The translations under genes and the position numbers were made by a program. Under the pieces are notes generated by a model, which did not search any database, was not told where the DNA came from, and saw only the letters and a program-made list of their open reading frames with translations. From Corynebacterium sp. p3-SID1056 (GTDB taxonomy: Bacteria; Actinomycetota; Actinomycetes; Mycobacteriales; Mycobacteriaceae), in the NCBI RefSeq assembly GCF_025152525.1, contig NZ_JALXXL010000006.1, positions 122,538 to 186,537 on the forward strand: a stretch of DNA of 64,000 nucleotides, in the 5' to 3' direction. Of this stretch, positions 20,133-27,892 are shown piece after piece (position 1 is the stretch's first letter; each line of letters begins with the position of its first letter).

Positions 20133-20532
20133 GCGTCAACACCCCATCCAGGCTCGCGCGCCCCGTCCCGAAGACCACGAGCGCAAACAGCGCCACTGCG
20201 AGCACCAGCGTGTACTCCACACCCCCGTCGGCGACGAAGAAGCCGTTGCCCAGGTGCACGAAGTAGGTGGCCGCGATCGTGAGCAACAGCAACAGCGAGG
20301 CAGCGATCGTGGTGAGCAGGCCGATCACGAGGAAGGTGCCGCCGATAAGCTCGACCGTGCCGGTGGCGTAGGCGCTTAAGGCGGGCTGCGGCACCCCGAA
20401 GTGGGCGAATTGCTGCGCGGTTGCGCTCATGCCGGAGGCGAACCAATGCTGGTAGCCGTGGGCGATGAAAACCGCCCCAACAACCAGGCGCATCAGCAGG
20501 AGGGCGAAGTCTCGAACGGCGGGCCTGTTCAT
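20125..20532 (-). CDS. DoxX-family membrane protein
   Basis: 135 residues with four hydrophobic helices. LLLMRLVVGAVFIAHGYQHWF is the typical DoxX first helix with its HGxxK-like loop (here HGYQHW), and YATGTVELIGGTFLVIGLLT the second. DoxX proteins act in membrane redox and oxidative stress in actinobacteria. ATG 20532 has TAGGGT seven bases upstream. It is first in a two-gene unit with the zf-HC2 protein and divergent from tag. Confidence 0.82.
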   Translation of the reverse strand: MNRPAVRDFALLLMRLVVGAVFIAHGYQHWFASGMSATAQQFAHFGVPQPALSAYATGTVELIGGTFLVIGLLTTIAASLLLLLTIAATYFVHLGNGFFVADGGVEYTLVLAVALFALVVFGTGRASLDGVLTRD

Positions 20533-20584
20533 GCCAATTACCCTACCGATGGAACCGAAGCGCCATAAATTGAGTCAAATATAT

Positions 20585-21199
20585 ATGAGCAATTTCAACA
20601 AAGTACCCAAGTCCACGCCCATCACCTGTGACGACGGCCTGGTGCGCCCATCGTGGGCCGCCACCGACCCGCTCCTGCGCGCCTACTACGACACCGAGTG
20701 GGGCATGCCGCTTTACGACGAAGCGTCGCTCTTTGAGCGCCTCTGCCTCGAAGGATTCCAAGTCGGGCTGTCCTGGCGTTTGATCCTGGCGAAGCGCGAA
20801 GCCCTGCGAGATGCCTTCTTCGGGTTTGATCCGGATACAGTCGCCGCGATGGAATCGGTCGATCACCTGCTGGACGACCCCGCCCTGATCCGCAACCGGA
20901 AGAAGCTCAACGCCGCTGTCACGAATGCGAAAGCCACGCTGGCGCTGCGCGAGGAAGGCACCCACCTCGGCGAGTTCATCTGGTCGTACAAGCCCGAGAC
21001 CACGCCGCGTCCCCGTACTGCTGAAGAAGTGCCCACCTCTTCGCCCGAATCGAAGGCGCTCGCGCGAGATTTGAAAAAGCGGGGTTTTACCTTCGTCGGT
21101 CCGGTCACCATGTACGCGCTTATGGAATCGGTGGGGATAGTCGACACCAATTTGGTTGGCACCTGGCGCTGCGGTGCCTCAGGTGTATGGAGCAGCTAG
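20585..21199 (+). CDS. tag: DNA-3-methyladenine glycosylase I, lacking the zinc ligands
   Basis: 204 residues with the full Tag scaffold: RAYYDTEWGMPLYDE, FERLCLEGFQVGLSW with the conserved Glu and Trp, KLNAAVTNAKATLAL, KKRGFTFVGPVTMYALMESVGIV. In E. coli Tag four residues hold a structural zinc (C4, H17, H175, C179). The aligned residues here are Pro22, Tyr35, Asn189 and Thr193, so all four ligands are missing. The catalytic pocket appears retained, so the enzyme is probably a zinc-independent Tag. ATG 20585 is chosen (MSNFNKVPKST); upstream residues overlap doxX antisense. Confidence 0.85.
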   Translation: MSNFNKVPKSTPITCDDGLVRPSWAATDPLLRAYYDTEWGMPLYDEASLFERLCLEGFQVGLSWRLILAKREALRDAFFGFDPDTVAAMESVDHLLDDPALIRNRKKLNAAVTNAKATLALREEGTHLGEFIWSYKPETTPRPRTAEEVPTSSPESKALARDLKKRGFTFVGPVTMYALMESVGIVDTNLVGTWRCGASGVWSS

Positions 21200-21804
21200 C
21201 ACTCACCCATGTCCTCGAAGGCCTCCTCGACCGAGGCGTGCTCCTCGCGGGACTCCTCCCACACCTCTTTCGCCGCCGAGAGGTTGATCGCGGCAATGAT
21301 CGCGCCGACGACGATATCGAACCAGGCGGTCGGCCACACGAAGGTGAGCAGACCCGCGACGATAATGAGCACGTTGGCCAGCGCGTCGTTACGCGCAGCC
21401 AGCCACGCCCCCTTCGCCAGCGAGGAGCCCTGGTCGCGCAGCTTGAGCAGGATCACCGCGCAAATGAGGTTGACCGCGAGTGCGCCGATGGCAACGCCGG
21501 TTAGCCCCTCGGGCGAAGGTGGGACCGGGTTAATGATCTTGGTCACCACCATGACAATCGCCGCGATGGCCGGAATGAGGATCAACCCCGCGAGCACGCT
21601 GCCCGCCACGCGGCGGCGATGCGCCGGCCACGCCACGGCGAAGAAGACGAGCAGGTTAATGGCCGTGTCCTCGAGAAAGTCTGCGGAGTCCGCCGCGAGC
21701 GAGGCGGAGCCAATCGCCAGCGCGGCAATAAACTCCACGAAAAAGTAGGCGAGGTTCAACAGGGCGACGATAAGCACCGCGCGGCGAAGCTTCTCAGTGG
21801 TCAA
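21196..21804 (-). CDS. Cation diffusion facilitator family transporter
   Basis: A 202-residue, six-helix CDF-type protein without the long cytoplasmic C-terminal domain. SLAADSADFLEDTAINLLV carries the metal-site aspartates of helix II, and AARNDALANVLIIVAG corresponds to helix V, with Asn/Asp in place of the usual HxxxD. The start is TTG 21804, supported by an AGGAGG Shine-Dalgarno five bases upstream. It is convergent with tag, the stops overlapping. A 7-4-7 inverted repeat 36 bp upstream may be its operator. Confidence 0.8.
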   Translation of the reverse strand: MTTEKLRRAVLIVALLNLAYFFVEFIAALAIGSASLAADSADFLEDTAINLLVFFAVAWPAHRRRVAGSVLAGLILIPAIAAIVMVVTKIINPVPPSPEGLTGVAIGALAVNLICAVILLKLRDQGSSLAKGAWLAARNDALANVLIIVAGLLTFVWPTAWFDIVVGAIIAAINLSAAKEVWEESREEHASVEEAFEDMGEC

Positions 21805-21839
21805 GGTTTCCTCCTGTCGGGCCGGTAATAACGGTGCAA

Positions 21840-21857
21840 GGATACGCTGACGTATCC
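21840..21857. promoter_or_regulatory. Inverted repeat, candidate operator of the CDF gene
   Basis: GGATACG, CTGA, CGTATCC: perfect 7-bp arms with a 4-bp spacer, 36-53 bp upstream of the TTG start. A -10-like TTATTA lies between it and the Shine-Dalgarno. The position suits a metal-responsive repressor, but no regulator is identified. Confidence 0.5.
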
Positions 21858-21937
21858 CTGTGAGGCAAGACTCGAAGCCCCTCCGTATCTGTGCCGGTGA
21901 GTGCGTACTTCGTCCCGTGGTGCCAGGTATCTTTCAC

Positions 21938-21963
21938 CCTAAACGGAGCTAGCTCCGTTTAGG
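21938..21963. repeat. Perfect 26-bp palindrome (first copy)
   Basis: The core AAACGGAGCTAGCTCCGTTT (21941-21960) is extended by CCT/AGG to 26 bp of perfect dyad symmetry with no loop. A second copy with one changed base lies 68 bp downstream. Confidence 0.8.
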
Positions 21964-22008
21964 CCTACCCCGACACAAAACACCAGGTCGCACTCAACCA
22001 GATTCCCC

Positions 22009-22028
22009 AAACGGAGCTAGCTCCATTT
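22009..22028. repeat. Second copy of the palindrome, one mismatch
   Basis: The same 20-bp core occurs with a G to A change in the right arm (ACGGAGCTAGCTCCATTT). The centre-to-centre distance to the first copy is 68 bp. No coding sequence overlaps either copy. Confidence 0.8.
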
Positions 22029-22063
22029 AGACCAGTGCCCCCACTACCAGCATTCACACGAAG

Positions 22064-22093
22064 AAACCTCCAGGTCACGTGACCTGGAGGTTT
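22064..22093 (-). terminator. Perfect 30-bp palindrome, probable tRNA-Ala terminator
   Basis: AAACCTCCAGGTCAC is followed directly by its complement, giving a very stable hairpin 7 bp beyond the 3' end of the tRNA. There is no long T-run, but the position is that of a terminator, and it can act in both directions. Confidence 0.6.
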
Positions 22094-22100
22094 CATCCAG

Positions 22101-22173
22101 TGGAGCTAAGGGGAATCGAACCCCTGACCTTCGCATTGCGAACGCGACGCTCTACCAACTGAGCTATAGCCCC
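22101..22173 (-). tRNA. tRNA-Ala (anticodon CGC)
   Basis: A 73-nt cloverleaf on the minus strand. The acceptor is GGGGCTA/TAGCTCC with the G3-U70 pair that specifies alanine, the D arm GCTC..GAGC, the anticodon stem TCGCG/TGCGA around loop TTCGCAA (anticodon CGC, reading GCG), the T arm AGGGG TTCGATT CCCCT, and discriminator A. CCA is not encoded. Confidence 0.95.
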
Positions 22174-22242
22174 GCGCTGTGGCTAAACGTTACTCCTCCC
22201 CCACCAACTGATGAAATCGGCTGGTGGGAGCGGTGAAAGCAA

Positions 22243-23370
22243 CTAGCTTGCACGCGGAGTGTAGTGGCGCCGGTCGTCGGAATAGTCGTCGTACTCCGGC
22301 TCGCGGCGGTAGGACGGGAGCGACTCGAAATCCGGGTGCTCCTCGTCCAAGTCCAAAATGACGGAACCGATGCGTCGACGCTCACCCGGGGCCGACTGTG
22401 GGCGCTGCGCCAAGTCCACGCCCATCCGCGCACGCCGCAGCTGACGCACGCGACGTTGGTGCAGTGCGCGTTCTTTCCGCACCACGCCACGGGCAGCAAT
22501 GAAGAACCACACGTTGAGCGCCACGGCAATCGCCGGCAACACCCAGGTCCAGCCTCCGGCCACGAAGGCCAACACGAAGGTAGCCACGAACAACGCAATG
22601 AGGCCCAAGAAGGTGCGCTGGCGGCGACGGAAGCGCTCCGCGCGCGCGGCACGTTCCCGTTCCGGATCGTAGCCGCCGCGACCGCGGCGCGTCTTCGCGA
22701 AAGCGATATCGCTGTCGTCCGGCTCCAGAGCGTCCGCGCCGACCGGCGCCTGCACCGCGGGTGCTTCTACCTCGGTGCGCGAGCTTTCGGCCTTCTCTGC
22801 TTCGTCAACTTCATCGACTTCATCGACGTAGCCAAAATCGGCCGGGGACTCGTAGGCCTCGCGCAGCTCGTAACGCTCCTCATCCGCAGAGTCCGCAGAG
22901 TCTTCCGTATCCAATTCCACGCGCGTCGAGCCGCCCTCGGCAGCCGCGTCCTCAGTCTCTACAGCCTCGACAGTGCGGTCGACGTTGTCAGCATTTTCAG
23001 TGTTTTCAGCGTCTTCAGCATCTTCGACCGGCTCAGCATCGATCACCACGGGAGTCTCCTCAGTCGCGGCGACATCCTTGCGGAAGATGCTGCGCAGGGG
23101 CGGCGCGTCGTCGATAAGCACCTGCTCATCCTCGGCTTCAACGAGCTCCACGTCATCATCCGACGCGGCGTGCTGGTGCACATCCGCGGCCGTCAGCTTC
23201 GGGCGGCGCCGCGAGACCACAGGTTCGCTACCGCCTTCGTGCAGCACGCGCGTCTCCTCGTAGCCCTCGCCGGAGCGGCGGATCTTCTTCACTCCCCCTG
23301 ACAGCATCGGGGCCAGCACAATAATCCACACGACGAGGATGAGGACGATGATCAAGCTCAGGCTGCCCAT
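22243..23370 (-). CDS. glpR: GlpR, membrane receptor of the gephyrin-like division protein Glp (SepX family)
   Basis: 375 residues. A short N-terminal membrane helix (SLIIVLILVVWIIVLAPML) leads into a basic stretch, a long acidic disordered region (about 75-230, rich in Glu, Asp and Ala), an RR-rich helix, two further membrane helices (about 250-290) and a basic/acidic tail. This architecture and the position beside glp and galU match corynebacterial GlpR, which tethers Glp and contacts the polar scaffold Wag31, and streptomycete SepX. ATG 23370 is preferred over GTG 23382 because GAAAGG lies at a usable distance only from the ATG. Confidence 0.85.
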   Translation of the reverse strand: MGSLSLIIVLILVVWIIVLAPMLSGGVKKIRRSGEGYEETRVLHEGGSEPVVSRRRPKLTAADVHQHAASDDDVELVEAEDEQVLIDDAPPLRSIFRKDVAATEETPVVIDAEPVEDAEDAENTENADNVDRTVEAVETEDAAAEGGSTRVELDTEDSADSADEERYELREAYESPADFGYVDEVDEVDEAEKAESSRTEVEAPAVQAPVGADALEPDDSDIAFAKTRRGRGGYDPERERAARAERFRRRQRTFLGLIALFVATFVLAFVAGGWTWVLPAIAVALNVWFFIAARGVVRKERALHQRRVRQLRRARMGVDLAQRPQSAPGERRRIGSVILDLDEEHPDFESLPSYRREPEYDDYSDDRRHYTPRAS

Positions 23371-23486
23371 GGGCAAAGCCACCTTTCAACGCGACTGATT
23401 GCGGCAATGTAGACAAGAAACTGCACCTACGCTAACCGCGTCAGCGCCACGGCCCCGCCAGGCACGCCGAGTGCCGGCGCAAGAAT

Positions 23487-24140
23487 TTAGCGCACGCGCC
23501 CTTGTGCCCGCAGACGCTCGACCGCGCCCTGCGCAAAGTCCTCCGCATTCAGCGCCACGAAGTGATGGTCGCGCCACTGCCCGTCGATGTGCAGGTTCTT
23601 GCGAAAGAAACCCTCTTCGCGGTAGCCATTCGCCGCAAGCACGCTTCTCGACGCCGGGTTGTCCGGCAGAAAGGTCGCCGTCACCCGGTGCAGCCCCACC
23701 CTGCCGAAGGCATGGTCCGTGCCCAATGCACACGCCACCGTCGCGATCCCGCGCCCCATAAACGGCGAATGCACCCAGTAGCCAATCCAGCACTCGCCGA
23801 CCGCGCCATGCTGGATGTTGCCCAGCGTGACCTGACCGGCAAAGTGCCCGTCGACCTCGATCACCAGCGGTACGACGGCACCGGCCCACGCCAGCTTGCG
23901 CAAATTCAGCCAATTGGCGCGCCAGGCCTGCGCGGAGTGCGCTTCCTCCCACGAGCCGGACACGGTCGGCTCGACGGGTTTGAGCCATTGCTCGTCGAGA
24001 ATGCGCGTCTCGCGCCACACGCGGCCGTCGCCGGACTTCAGCGGGCGCAGCCGCACATCCGAACCATCGTGCATGCACACCGCCGGGGTGTGCTCGGGCC
24101 AGCCTGGCGTTGGCTCGCGGAACAGGGACAACAGGGTCAT
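23487..24140 (-). CDS. rimJ: GNAT-family N-acetyltransferase, RimJ/RimL-like
   Basis: 217 residues. VRLRPLKSGDGRVWRE opens the domain, and the acetyl-CoA-binding part is WIGYWVHSPFMGRGIATVACAL (Q/RxxGxG/A variant) followed by LHRVTATFLPDNPASRSVLAANGYREEGFFRKNLHIDG. This is the RimJ type that acetylates protein N-termini or small substrates. It begins six bases after glp, inside the galU-glp-rimJ-glpR series that is also conserved in mycobacteria (Rv0993-Rv0996 order). Confidence 0.85.
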   Translation of the reverse strand: MTLLSLFREPTPGWPEHTPAVCMHDGSDVRLRPLKSGDGRVWRETRILDEQWLKPVEPTVSGSWEEAHSAQAWRANWLNLRKLAWAGAVVPLVIEVDGHFAGQVTLGNIQHGAVGECWIGYWVHSPFMGRGIATVACALGTDHAFGRVGLHRVTATFLPDNPASRSVLAANGYREEGFFRKNLHIDGQWRDHHFVALNAEDFAQGAVERLRAQGRVR

Positions 24141-24146
24141 TGCTGG

Positions 24147-25439
24147 CTAGCTGCGCTGCTGCAAAAACTCGACGTCGACCACATCGCCCGGGCGCACGTC
24201 GGTGACGTCCTCCGGCAGGCAGATCATGGCGTTGGCCTCGGCGAACCCAGCCAACAGGTGGGCCGCGCCCCCTTCGGCGGTGGCGAGCGATTCGACCAGG
24301 TACTCGCCGGTTTCTACGTCGCGCATCAGGCGTGCGCGAATGAAGGCACGCCTGCCCGGGATGGACTCGATGGCGCGCACCGAACGCGCCTGCACAAGGC
24401 GGCGCTGCACCTGGGCCTTGCCCAGCGCTTGCCGGATGGCTGGGCGCACGATCGTCTCCGTGATCACGAGCGCGCTGACCGGGTTTGCCGGGAGCAGGAA
24501 CACTGGTGTGCGTTCCTCGCCCAACAGCCCGAAGCCCTGCACCGAGCCTGGGTGCATGGCCACGCGCTGGGTGTCGATCTCGCCCATCTCGCGCAACACG
24601 TCCTGAATCACATTGGCCCCTGAACCGCCCACGGCGCCGGTAATGATCACCATCTCTGAGCGGGTCACATGCCCGGCGATGGTCTCGCGGAGCCGGCGTG
24701 GCTCCGCCTGGATCAGTCCGGCGCGCACCACGTCCGCACCCGCTTCTTCGACGGCCGCGGCCACGGCGTAGGACGCCACGTCGTACACCTGCCCCAGGCC
24801 GGGCGTGCGGTCCACGTCCACGAGCTCCAGGCCAAAGCTGATCACGGTCACGCGCGGGCGGGGGTAGACCAGCACCTTCTCCCTGCCGGCGGCGGCGACC
24901 AACCCGATCTGGGCCGGCCCAAGCACTGCGCCCTGACGCACAGCGACGTCGCCCGGTTGAATATCCGAGCCCGGCTTACGCACAAAATCGCCCGTGCGCA
25001 CCGTGCGGGTTGGAGTCAGTCGCTTGCGGCCGCGGTCGGTCCATTCCAGGGGCAGCACGGCGTCGGCAAGCGTGGGCAGCGGAGCCCCAGTTGCCACCCG
25101 GACGGCCTGGCGCGGCTGCAGGCGCAGCGGCTTCTGCGAACCCGCGGCCACCTCGCCCACGACCGGTAAGGTGCGGTCCCGGCGCGAAGGCTCCTCGCCG
25201 TCTGCGTCCTTCACTTCCTTCACTTCGCGCGTAGTGCGCAGGCCAGCGGTGCCACCCACGTCGACCGCGCGGACGGCGTAACCGTCAACTGCGGCCTGGG
25301 CAAAGCCGGGAAGTGGTGCGGTGGCGGCGATCTCCTCGGCGCACATGAGGCCGAGTGCATCCAGAATTCCGACGCGGATCGGCTCAGGCGTCACCGCCGC
25401 GTCAACCACCATTGCTCGCTGGTCTTCAACGCTGCGCAT
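24147..25439 (-). CDS. glp: Glp, MoeA/gephyrin-like cell-division protein
   Basis: 430 residues with the complete MoeA fold: domain with AEEIAATAPLPGFAQAAVDGYAVRAVDV, RVATGAPLPTLADAVLPLEW, the MPT-binding-like domain VTVISFGLELVD...QVYDVASYAVAAAVEEAGADV, and LPANPVSALVITE. In the GGVSVGxAD block of true MoeA the final Asp is Asn here (TGAVGGSGANVIQDV), so molybdenum insertion is doubtful. In C. glutamicum this paralogue (Glp) binds FtsZ and, via GlpR, links to the elongation machinery. ATG 25439 has TAGGAT seven bases upstream. Confidence 0.85.
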   Translation of the reverse strand: MRSVEDQRAMVVDAAVTPEPIRVGILDALGLMCAEEIAATAPLPGFAQAAVDGYAVRAVDVGGTAGLRTTREVKEVKDADGEEPSRRDRTLPVVGEVAAGSQKPLRLQPRQAVRVATGAPLPTLADAVLPLEWTDRGRKRLTPTRTVRTGDFVRKPGSDIQPGDVAVRQGAVLGPAQIGLVAAAGREKVLVYPRPRVTVISFGLELVDVDRTPGLGQVYDVASYAVAAAVEEAGADVVRAGLIQAEPRRLRETIAGHVTRSEMVIITGAVGGSGANVIQDVLREMGEIDTQRVAMHPGSVQGFGLLGEERTPVFLLPANPVSALVITETIVRPAIRQALGKAQVQRRLVQARSVRAIESIPGRRAFIRARLMRDVETGEYLVESLATAEGGAAHLLAGFAEANAMICLPEDVTDVRPGDVVDVEFLQQRS

Positions 25440-25459
25440 TGGGCCAATCCTAGTAATAC

Positions 25460-26416
25460 TTAGCGGACAACGTCGGGGTTCTCTGCTTCGAAGTCGCTGA
25501 TAATCTGCTTCAGCGCAGTGTAGAGCGCCGGGCCGTACTTCTCGCTACGCAGACCAAAGTCCACATTCGCCGGAATATAACCACCCGGGTTACCCAGATC
25601 GTGGCGCTTCCCGTCATGTACCACCACGTGCACCGGGTGGCCCTCCGTAATCATCAGCTCGATCGCATCAGTCAGCTGCAGCTCGCCGCCCTTACCCGGC
25701 TCAATCCGGCGCAACGCGTCAAACACTGCCCGATCAAGTAGGTAGCGGCCCGTGGCAACCAGCGTCGACGGCGCATCCTCCACCGCAGGCTTTTCCACCA
25801 TGCCAAGCACCCGCTTGACCTCAATGCCCTCAACCTCAGCGTCCGCATCAGCCACATCGAAGACGCCGTAGTTAAACACCTCTTCAGGCGTGACGTTAAA
25901 GGCACACAGCACCGAACCACCCAACTGCTGGCGCACCTTGACCATCTTTTCCATCACACCAGCCGGCAACACCAAATCATCCGGCAACATGACGGCCACA
26001 ACGTCCTCGTCATCGTCCAAGGCCACCTCTGCACACCCGACCGCATGACCCAAACCAAGCGGCTTGTCCTGGGTTACCGAAATCGCGTCGATCAAATCAG
26101 CCGCGCGCGCAACCTTTTCCACCTGCTCGTCTTTGCCGCGCGCTGCAAGCGTTTCACGCAGGGTGGAAAACTCGCCGAAGTGCGCCATGATCTCCTCTTT
26201 TTGAGGCGCGACCACAATCGCCAACCGCTGCGCCCCCAGCTGGGCCGCTTCTTCTGCGATCAGCTCAATGCCCGGGGTGTCCACCACCGGCAAAAGCTCT
26301 TTCGGCACAGTCTTCGTCGCAGGCAAAAAGCGGGTCCCCATACCTGCCGCCGGCACAACAACTGTCTTCACCGCGCCAAAAGACGGCGCGGCGGTCGTTT
26401 CGCTAGAATTCCGCAT
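25460..26416 (-). CDS. galU: UTP-glucose-1-phosphate uridylyltransferase
   Basis: 318 residues. VVVPAAGMGTRFLPATKTVPKELLPVVDTPGIE is the nucleotidyltransferase signature with the catalytic Lys, and LGLGHAVGCAE, VMLPDDLVL and GKGGELQLTDAIELM complete the GalU pattern. It makes UDP-glucose for trehalose, arabinogalactan and glycan synthesis. ATG 26416 has TAGGCT eight bases upstream. It is first in the galU-glp-rimJ-glpR series and divergent from the cyclo-ligase. Confidence 0.95.
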   Translation of the reverse strand: MRNSSETTAAPSFGAVKTVVVPAAGMGTRFLPATKTVPKELLPVVDTPGIELIAEEAAQLGAQRLAIVVAPQKEEIMAHFGEFSTLRETLAARGKDEQVEKVARAADLIDAISVTQDKPLGLGHAVGCAEVALDDDEDVVAVMLPDDLVLPAGVMEKMVKVRQQLGGSVLCAFNVTPEEVFNYGVFDVADADAEVEGIEVKRVLGMVEKPAVEDAPSTLVATGRYLLDRAVFDALRRIEPGKGGELQLTDAIELMITEGHPVHVVVHDGKRHDLGNPGGYIPANVDFGLRSEKYGPALYTALKQIISDFEAENPDVVR

Positions 26417-26523
26417 AAATACCTAGCCTACATCGCACGTAACTGCTATTTTGTTGCGACTCCCGTCAACGCGAAACTTCGCGCTTCCGCCCTCTACACT
26501 CCAGTTGGAAAGGACCGCCCGCA

Positions 26524-27120
26524 ATGCCCTCGCAGTCCACGCAATCTGCAAAGCAAACACTGCGCGCGCGGCTGACCCACACCCGCCGCGCGTTGCGTGA
26601 TCGTCCCCAGGAAAAGGCCGCGCTCGATGCTTCCCTGCTGTCACACGCCGTAGCGTTTCTGCACGCCGTGGGCGCGCAAAGCACGAACATCGCGGCGTAC
26701 AATCCACTTCCCTCGGAGCCGGGAGCGGTGGACTTTGCTGAGCAGCTACGAGCCCATGCCCGCCGAGTGTTTGTACCGTTGTCCCTGCCCAATGGCGTGC
26801 TTGGATGGGCAGAGTGCGACCCCGCCCGAGCGCAACGCGGCGCGCTTGGTATTACCGAGCCTTCGGGCCCGCGTTTTACCTCGCGTGTGCTCGACTCCTG
26901 CGGCGCGTTGCTCGTGCCCGCCCTTGGCGTAGACACGCGCGGCATGCGGATCGGCAAAGGTGCCGGGTATTACGACAGGGCGCTGGCGCACACGAAGGTC
27001 CCGGCTGCGGCAGTGGTCTACGACGATAACGTCGTCGAACGCGTACCCCACGACGCGCACGATACGCCCGTGCAAGCCGTCATTACTCCCTCCGGGTGGT
27101 GGTGGGCAGCAAAGCGCTAG
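26524..27120 (+). CDS. 5-formyltetrahydrofolate cyclo-ligase
   Basis: 198 residues. The N-terminal basic helix (KQTLRARLTHTRRALRDRPQE), IAAYNPLPSEPG, and the C-terminal LLVPALGVDTRGMRIGKGAGYYDRAL (ATP/Mg-binding GxGxGYYDR motif) define the family. It recycles 5-formyl-THF to 5,10-methenyl-THF, feeding the folate pools used by PurH, PurN and ThyA in this window. A GGAAAGGA stretch precedes the ATG. Confidence 0.9.
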   Translation: MPSQSTQSAKQTLRARLTHTRRALRDRPQEKAALDASLLSHAVAFLHAVGAQSTNIAAYNPLPSEPGAVDFAEQLRAHARRVFVPLSLPNGVLGWAECDPARAQRGALGITEPSGPRFTSRVLDSCGALLVPALGVDTRGMRIGKGAGYYDRALAHTKVPAAAVVYDDNVVERVPHDAHDTPVQAVITPSGWWWAAKR

Positions 27121-27164
27121 CCTTTCTCAGGGAACCGCGGGGGCACCGGGCGCGTCTAATATGC

Positions 27165-27797
27165 ATGGATATTGCTACTCGCCTGCGCACCCCAGGCTAT
27201 CGCCGCACGGTACTGCTGCGGCGGGTGCTTGCCGCCCTGCTCATCATCGCAGCCCTGTGCAGCACGTTCATACGCGCCTCGCACACCGACCCGGTTGCCG
27301 TCGTGTTTGCGCGCGATGTCCCCGCAGGCACCCGCTTGGCTGCCGAGGATGTCAAGATCGTCCGAGTCCCCAAAGAGGTACTGCCCGCCAACGCGTTAAC
27401 GGACACTTCCCTTGCCCACGCGCATATCCTTGCGGCCGCGGCCGCCGCCGGAGAGATCGTCACCACCACGCGCCTGGTCGGCCCCGACCTCGTCAGTGAC
27501 CTCGTCGCTGACGCACCAGCGGGTGAGCCGTTCACTATGGTGCCGATCCCGCTCGCCGAGCCCGACATCTTGCCCATGCTGCACCACGGGGCGAGGGTGG
27601 AAATTGTCACGGAAGGCCCACGCACCGTCGCAACAGGCGGCCGCATCGTCACCGTCAATGAGGCTGAAGGCGGCGCGAACAACGGCAAAGATACGGTGCT
27701 CATCTTGCTGAGGCAGTCGCAGGCAGCGGTCGTCGCGGCCGCATCGTTGTCGGAGCCTTTGGCGGTAGTTTTGACTCCGGATGAAACTTCGGCCTAG
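27165..27797 (+). CDS. Membrane-anchored SAF-domain protein
   Basis: 210 residues. One N-terminal membrane helix (RRVLAALLIIAALCSTFI) is followed by an SAF domain (about 40-105) with VVFARDVPAGTRLAAEDVKIVRVPKEVLPANAL, the pattern found in CpaB/RcpC pilus-assembly and sialic acid/antifreeze-like proteins. The C-terminal beta-rich part is unassigned. No other pilus genes are near. ATG 27165 is chosen; the longer frame would overlap the upstream gene. Confidence 0.7.
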   Translation: MDIATRLRTPGYRRTVLLRRVLAALLIIAALCSTFIRASHTDPVAVVFARDVPAGTRLAAEDVKIVRVPKEVLPANALTDTSLAHAHILAAAAAAGEIVTTTRLVGPDLVSDLVADAPAGEPFTMVPIPLAEPDILPMLHHGARVEIVTEGPRTVATGGRIVTVNEAEGGANNGKDTVLILLRQSQAAVVAAASLSEPLAVVLTPDETSA

Positions 27798-27892
27798 AAT
27801 CCGTAGTCTTGACATTTGCCATGGATAATCGTACGACCAAGCCTCCATGGTGTTGTCTCTCCCCCCCATGACACAAACAAGGAGTGTTTACT

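Noticed and set aside
22064..22093. Attachment site or protein-binding palindrome
   Set aside because: The 30-bp perfect palindrome sits immediately after the 3' end of tRNA-Ala, where a terminator is expected, and shows no duplication of tRNA sequence.
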